From NCBI GenBank assembly GCA_030039865.1, contig JASHUS010000010.1, positions 1 through 8,817 of the forward strand: 8,817 nt of DNA, written 5' to 3'. Under the pieces are notes generated by a model. That model was not told where the DNA came from. It saw only the letters and a program-made list of their open reading frames with translations, and did no database searches. Source of the stretch: Thermoplasmata archaeon. GTDB lineage: Archaea; Thermoplasmatota; Thermoplasmata; Lutacidiplasmatales; UBA184. A program made the translations under genes and the position numbers. Positions 6,627 to 8,817 of the stretch are shown here, one piece after another (position 1 is the first letter of the stretch; the number at the start of each line of letters is the position of its first letter).

Positions 6627-6642
6627 CGGCGCGTCCGCGCCG
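6627..6642. terminator. GC-rich hairpin 3' of the ssDNA-binding protein gene
   Basis: CGGCGC and GCGCCG form a perfect 6-base stem around a 4-base loop (6633-6636), 9 bases past the stop of the minus-strand ssb-like gene. A T-rich tract, the stronger archaeal termination signal, is lacking; only a pyrimidine-rich run follows on the minus strand. It may be a 3' end structure or chance. The rest of the spacer 6445-6651 shows a CTTAAG island near 6580 and no gene I can support. Confidence 0.25.
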
Positions 6643-6651
6643 TTCGAGCGC

Positions 6652-7137
6652 CTAGTAGCGCTGGTAGCTGTTGGACCGGTCGCGGCCCTGGCCGCCACCG
6701 CCTCCGCCACCACCGCCGCCGTAGCGGCCCCCGCCGCCACCGCCGCGGTACCCGCCCCCGAAGGAGCGGCGCTCGCTCTCGAACTCCTGCTGGCTCATGT
6801 CGAGCTGGTTGTTGACGTCGCCGACCGAGTCGGTCGACTTCGAGAGGTTGCCGTAGCGGCCGACGTTGAGGCGCATGTGGCCCCGCACGAGGGACACGTA
6901 GCCGTTGTCGACCAGGATCGTCTCGTCCTTCTGGATCGAGCCGATCTGCTCGTTCCAGAGGGAGAGGATGATCGTGGCCGTGTCGTCGCCGACGACGGCC
7001 TCGCACACCTTGCGGGGGTCGCCAAACTTGCCCATGACCTCCTTCGGTTCTCCTACGTTGACCACCTTGGCCAGCACGTTCACTTGCTTCGAGTTCGGCG
7101 TCAGGTCTCGCACTTTCGTCAGGGGCTTGTCGGGCAT
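6652..7137 (-). CDS. Single-OB-fold ssDNA-binding protein, Sulfolobus SSB/SOSS-B type
   Basis: 161 residues from ATG 7137. Residues 5-100 are an OB fold of the crenarchaeal SSB/human SOSS-B (hSSB) type: KVRDLTPNSKQVNVLAKVV opens it, KVCEAVVGDDTATIILSLW is the central strand pair, and GYVSLVRGHMRLNVGRYG closes it. Trp61 and Tyr80 sit where base-stacking aromatics are known in Sulfolobus SSB. After a polar linker (101-125) the tail (126-152) is almost all Gly with Arg and Tyr, an RGG-like disordered segment ending in RDRSNSYQRY. Such proteins bind ssDNA in repair, replication and perhaps transcription. ATG 7137 fits the family start exactly and has a GAGG about 11 bases upstream; an in-frame TTG at 7206 would add 23 atypical residues. 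Its leader reaches back to the TATA island at 7289-7296, giving about 125 bases of 5' UTR if that promoter is used. Confidence 0.92.
   Translation of the reverse strand: MPDKPLTKVRDLTPNSKQVNVLAKVVNVGEPKEVMGKFGDPRKVCEAVVGDDTATIILSLWNEQIGSIQKDETILVDNGYVSLVRGHMRLNVGRYGNLSKSTDSVGDVNNQLDMSQQEFESERRSFGGGYRGGGGGGRYGGGGGGGGGGQGRDRSNSYQRY
6695..6760. repeat. GGC/GCC-rich low-complexity tract coding the Gly-rich tail
   Basis: Near-repetitive CCGCC and CCACC units on the plus strand correspond to Gly codons of the ssDNA-binding protein tail on the minus strand. Such tracts are prone to slippage, so the length of the poly-Gly run may differ between strains or be misassembled. It is a coding repeat, not an independent element. 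Confidence 0.7.
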
Positions 7138-7288
7138 TTCGCGCTTCGCCTCTTGTTCGGGTTTTCCGGTTCGGGAAGCCAAAGCGGAGTCGGGTCGCGC
7201 GAACAACTCGTCGCAGAATTGGGACGGGCGGGACGCTCGAAGCGGGCTGGGCTCTGGGATTCCTCGAAGGACTATCGAAACTTAGGAG

Positions 7289-7296
7289 TATAAAAG
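7289..7296. promoter_or_regulatory. TATA box in the ssb-like/TPR divergent interval
   Basis: TATAAAAG stands alone in a GC-rich interval and is the best TATA match in the window. Plus-strand use predicts a start near 7320 and an 89-base leader to the TPR gene at 7409. Minus-strand use (CTTTTATA) predicts a start near 7265 and about 128 bases of leader to the ssb-like ATG. No clear B-recognition element settles the direction, so it may serve one or both genes. Confidence 0.6.
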
Positions 7297-7408
7297 GACG
7301 GCGAGCCGCCCGGCCCCGCCGAAAGTTGGGCCCCCGGTCGCCGTTGCAATTCGTGCGGCAGGCTTTTCCGAAGTCGGGTGCTCCACCTCGCCGGCCGGGT
7401 GCTTCGGC

Positions 7409-8158
7409 ATGGGCGATAGCTTTGACCTCGGGGTCCAGTTCTTCCTGCGGCGGGAGTACGGCGAGGCCGCGAAGCAGTTCCGGCAGGCGGTCCAGGACGA
7501 GCCGGACCACGGGGCCGCCTGGGCGTACTTCGGGATCGTGCTCGCCCACCTGGGCCGGGCCCAGGAGGCCGAGGTCGCGCTCTCCCGCGCGGTCGCGCTG
7601 GCTCCCCAGAACCCGGACGCCTGGTTCCATCTCGGCGTCGCGCGCTCGCTCCGCGAGGAGTGGGGGAACGCGGCGACCGCCTACCGCCACGCGGTCGCGC
7701 TGACGCCCGACGACATGGTCGCGTGGCACCGCCTCGGCGTCGCGCTCGCGGAGTCCGGGGAAGAGAACGCGGCCTCGGCCGCGTTCGAACGGGCCCTCGT
7801 GCTCTCGCGCGAGCTCCCCGGGGCGACCCAGGGCGCCCCGGTCGAAGAGGGACCCCCCTCGGACGACCGATCGTCGGAGGTGGGGGCCCGGGAGGGCGAA
7901 CGCGAGGCGAAGAGCTGGCTCGACCTCGCCCTCTCGCTGCTCAGTCTCGGCGATGAGGAGGAGGCGGTCGCGGCGTACGAACGGGCGTACACCCTGGATC
8001 CCGCCCGAGCCCAAGCCTCCCTCTTCCGACCGATGTTGCGGCTCGTGACCGCGGTCGTGGGCGGGCCGGAGGATAGCCCAGCCTCCTCGAATCTGTCCCC
8101 TTCGGACCAAGACCGTCGGGCCCCGCGGCCACCGCGGATGGGCCCCGAGGTCGGCTAG
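7409..8158 (+). CDS. Tetratricopeptide repeat (TPR) protein
   Basis: 249 residues, without signal peptide or membrane segment, so presumably cytoplasmic. Four consecutive TPR units cover about residues 3-138. They show the expected spacing of small and aromatic residues: EYGEAAKQFRQAVQDEPDHGAAW, LGRAQEAEVALSRAVALAPQNPDAW, EWGNAATAYRHAVALTPDDMVAW and ENAASAAFERAL. An acidic, Ser/Pro/Gly-rich linker (about 140-165) separates them from a fifth, isolated unit at about 167-200 (SWLDLALSLLSLGDEEEAVAAYERAYTLDP, here split by description). The last 45 residues are Pro/Ser/Arg-rich and probably disordered. TPR proteins act as protein-binding scaffolds; nothing here identifies a partner. ATG 7409 is the first start in frame and precedes repeat 1 by only a few residues. 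The stop lies 21 bases from the convergent trpS stop. The fold is certain, the function unknown. Confidence 0.88.
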   Translation: MGDSFDLGVQFFLRREYGEAAKQFRQAVQDEPDHGAAWAYFGIVLAHLGRAQEAEVALSRAVALAPQNPDAWFHLGVARSLREEWGNAATAYRHAVALTPDDMVAWHRLGVALAESGEENAASAAFERALVLSRELPGATQGAPVEEGPPSDDRSSEVGAREGEREAKSWLDLALSLLSLGDEEEAVAAYERAYTLDPARAQASLFRPMLRLVTAVVGGPEDSPASSNLSPSDQDRRAPRPPRMGPEVG

Positions 8159-8179
8159 CCCGACACGGGCATCGAACCG

Positions 8180-8817
8180 CTACAGGTCCTTCGGGGCCGA
8201 CGTGACGATCGTCGACTCCGCCCAGTCCTTGACCCGTTCGCGGGCGAGGTCGTGCTCGCGGTAGAAGGCGTGGACCCGCTCGAGCAGCTGCGACTTGCAC
8301 TCCCCGCAGAGCATCTTGCCGGACCGGCAGTCCGCGGTGATCTCGGCGAACTTCTCGTCGGACTCCGCGAAGCGCGTCCGCCACTGCGCCCAGATCGAGC
8401 AGATCTCGGGGGTCGCCCCGAGGCGGCGCTGTTCCTCGACGGTCGCGCGGCCGCCCGTGAACGCGTTGCGGATCTTCTTGTCGACGACCTCGGGGGGATC
8501 GTTGAGGAAGAGCGCGTTGTCGGCCCGGTCGCCGCTCGTCGACATCGCGCCCTCGCCGAGCAGACCGGGTACCATCTGGCTGTGGAGGAGAGCGGGCTTC
8601 GGGTACCCGAGGCCCTCCGCGACGTCCCGCGTGACCCGGAAGTGCGGGTCCTGGTCGATCCCGCAGGGGATGAGGCACGGGACGCTGCGGCCCTCCGCCC
8701 ACGACGGCCAGAAGCACGGAACGCTCTGGAGCGCGGTGTAGAAGACGAGCCCGATGTTCGTGCTCGGCTCGAAGCCGAAGACCGCCTTCACGGTCGAGTA
8801 GGGGATCTTCCGCGCGA
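8180..8817 (-). CDS. trpS: Tryptophanyl-tRNA synthetase, archaeal/eukaryotic type (partial, C-terminal part)
   Basis: The 5' part, including the HIGH-type motif, lies past the right edge; 211 residues to the TAG stop are visible. They match archaeal/eukaryotic TrpRS throughout: PSTNIGLVFYTALQ then PCLIPCGIDQDPHFRVTRDV (the IDQD stretch), GYPKPALLHSQMVPGLLGEG, a signature loop, FTGGRATVEEQRRLG and SGKMLCGECK, ending with a helical tail. The enzyme charges tRNA-Trp with tryptophan. The ATP-binding loop, KMSAS or KMSSS in relatives, reads AMSTS (8534-8548), so its first Lys is Ala (codon GCG). That residue usually helps stabilise the adenylation transition state. The rest of the protein shows no sign of decay, so this is either a tolerated variant of the lineage, a paralogue, or a sequence error. 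It is the sole visible synthetase and is convergent with the TPR gene. Confidence 0.93.
   Translation of the reverse strand, partial: ARKIPYSTVKAVFGFEPSTNIGLVFYTALQSVPCFWPSWAEGRSVPCLIPCGIDQDPHFRVTRDVAEGLGYPKPALLHSQMVPGLLGEGAMSTSGDRADNALFLNDPPEVVDKKIRNAFTGGRATVEEQRRLGATPEICSIWAQWRTRFAESDEKFAEITADCRSGKMLCGECKSQLLERVHAFYREHDLARERVKDWAESTIVTSAPKDL

Noticed and set aside
6445..6651. Possible small gene or tRNA in the hicA/ssb spacer
   Set aside because: Frames here are short, Ser/Arg-rich and without motif. A GGTTCG sequence near 6613 resembles a T-loop, but no cloverleaf stems fit around it.
6695..6760. Possible CRISPR-like or tandem repeat array
   Set aside because: The repeats are short Gly codons inside the SSB tail; there are no spacers of constant length.
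6521..8110. A 529-codon minus-strand frame across the TPR gene and the ssb-like gene
   Set aside because: It is antisense to a clear TPR gene and out of frame with the clear OB-fold gene, with Arg-rich low-complexity product.

Overview
This window looks like archaeal chromosome from a very GC-rich genome. The archaeal signs are: a Sulfolobus-type single-OB-fold ssDNA-binding protein with a Gly/Arg-rich tail, a tryptophanyl-tRNA synthetase of the archaeal/eukaryotic type, AT-rich TATA-like islands about 25-35 bases upstream of several starts, and almost no Shine-Dalgarno sequences. I lean towards a high-GC Thermoplasmatota-like lineage, but that is inference; no rRNA or other phylogenetic marker is present.

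Layout from left to right. A thioredoxin-reductase-like flavoprotein runs off the left edge on the minus strand (1-500). Divergent from it is a carA-carB pair (about 604-5117), joined by an ATGA overlap, encoding both subunits of glutamine-dependent carbamoyl-phosphate synthetase for pyrimidine and arginine synthesis. By motif comparison from memory, both subunits resemble the Bacteroidetes/eukaryotic CAD branch. The 3' end of carB overlaps the 3' end of a convergent minus-strand gene (5095-5772) that joins a CxxC-less glutaredoxin-like domain to an Lrp/AsnC-type RAM ligand-binding domain with no helix-turn-helix. This is the least familiar architecture here.

Next comes a 195-base divergent intergenic region with a clear TATA-like box, three consecutive perfect stem-loops and a small palindrome. 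It leads into a compact hicB-hicA toxin-antitoxin pair (5968-6444). After a 207-base spacer with one GC-rich hairpin comes the minus-strand ssDNA-binding protein gene (6652-7137). A TATAAAAG island separates it from a divergent TPR-repeat protein gene (7409-8158). The right end is the C-terminal part of trpS on the minus strand (8180 to past 8817), in which the first Lys of the KMSKS-type loop reads Ala.

Most of the window is housekeeping: nucleotide synthesis, translation, DNA maintenance and redox. The accessory element is hicBA. No tRNA, rRNA, CRISPR array, insertion sequence or attachment site was found, and no gene-free stretch exceeds about 210 bases. The candidates for something undescribed are the glutaredoxin-like/RAM fusion and the structured region beside it.
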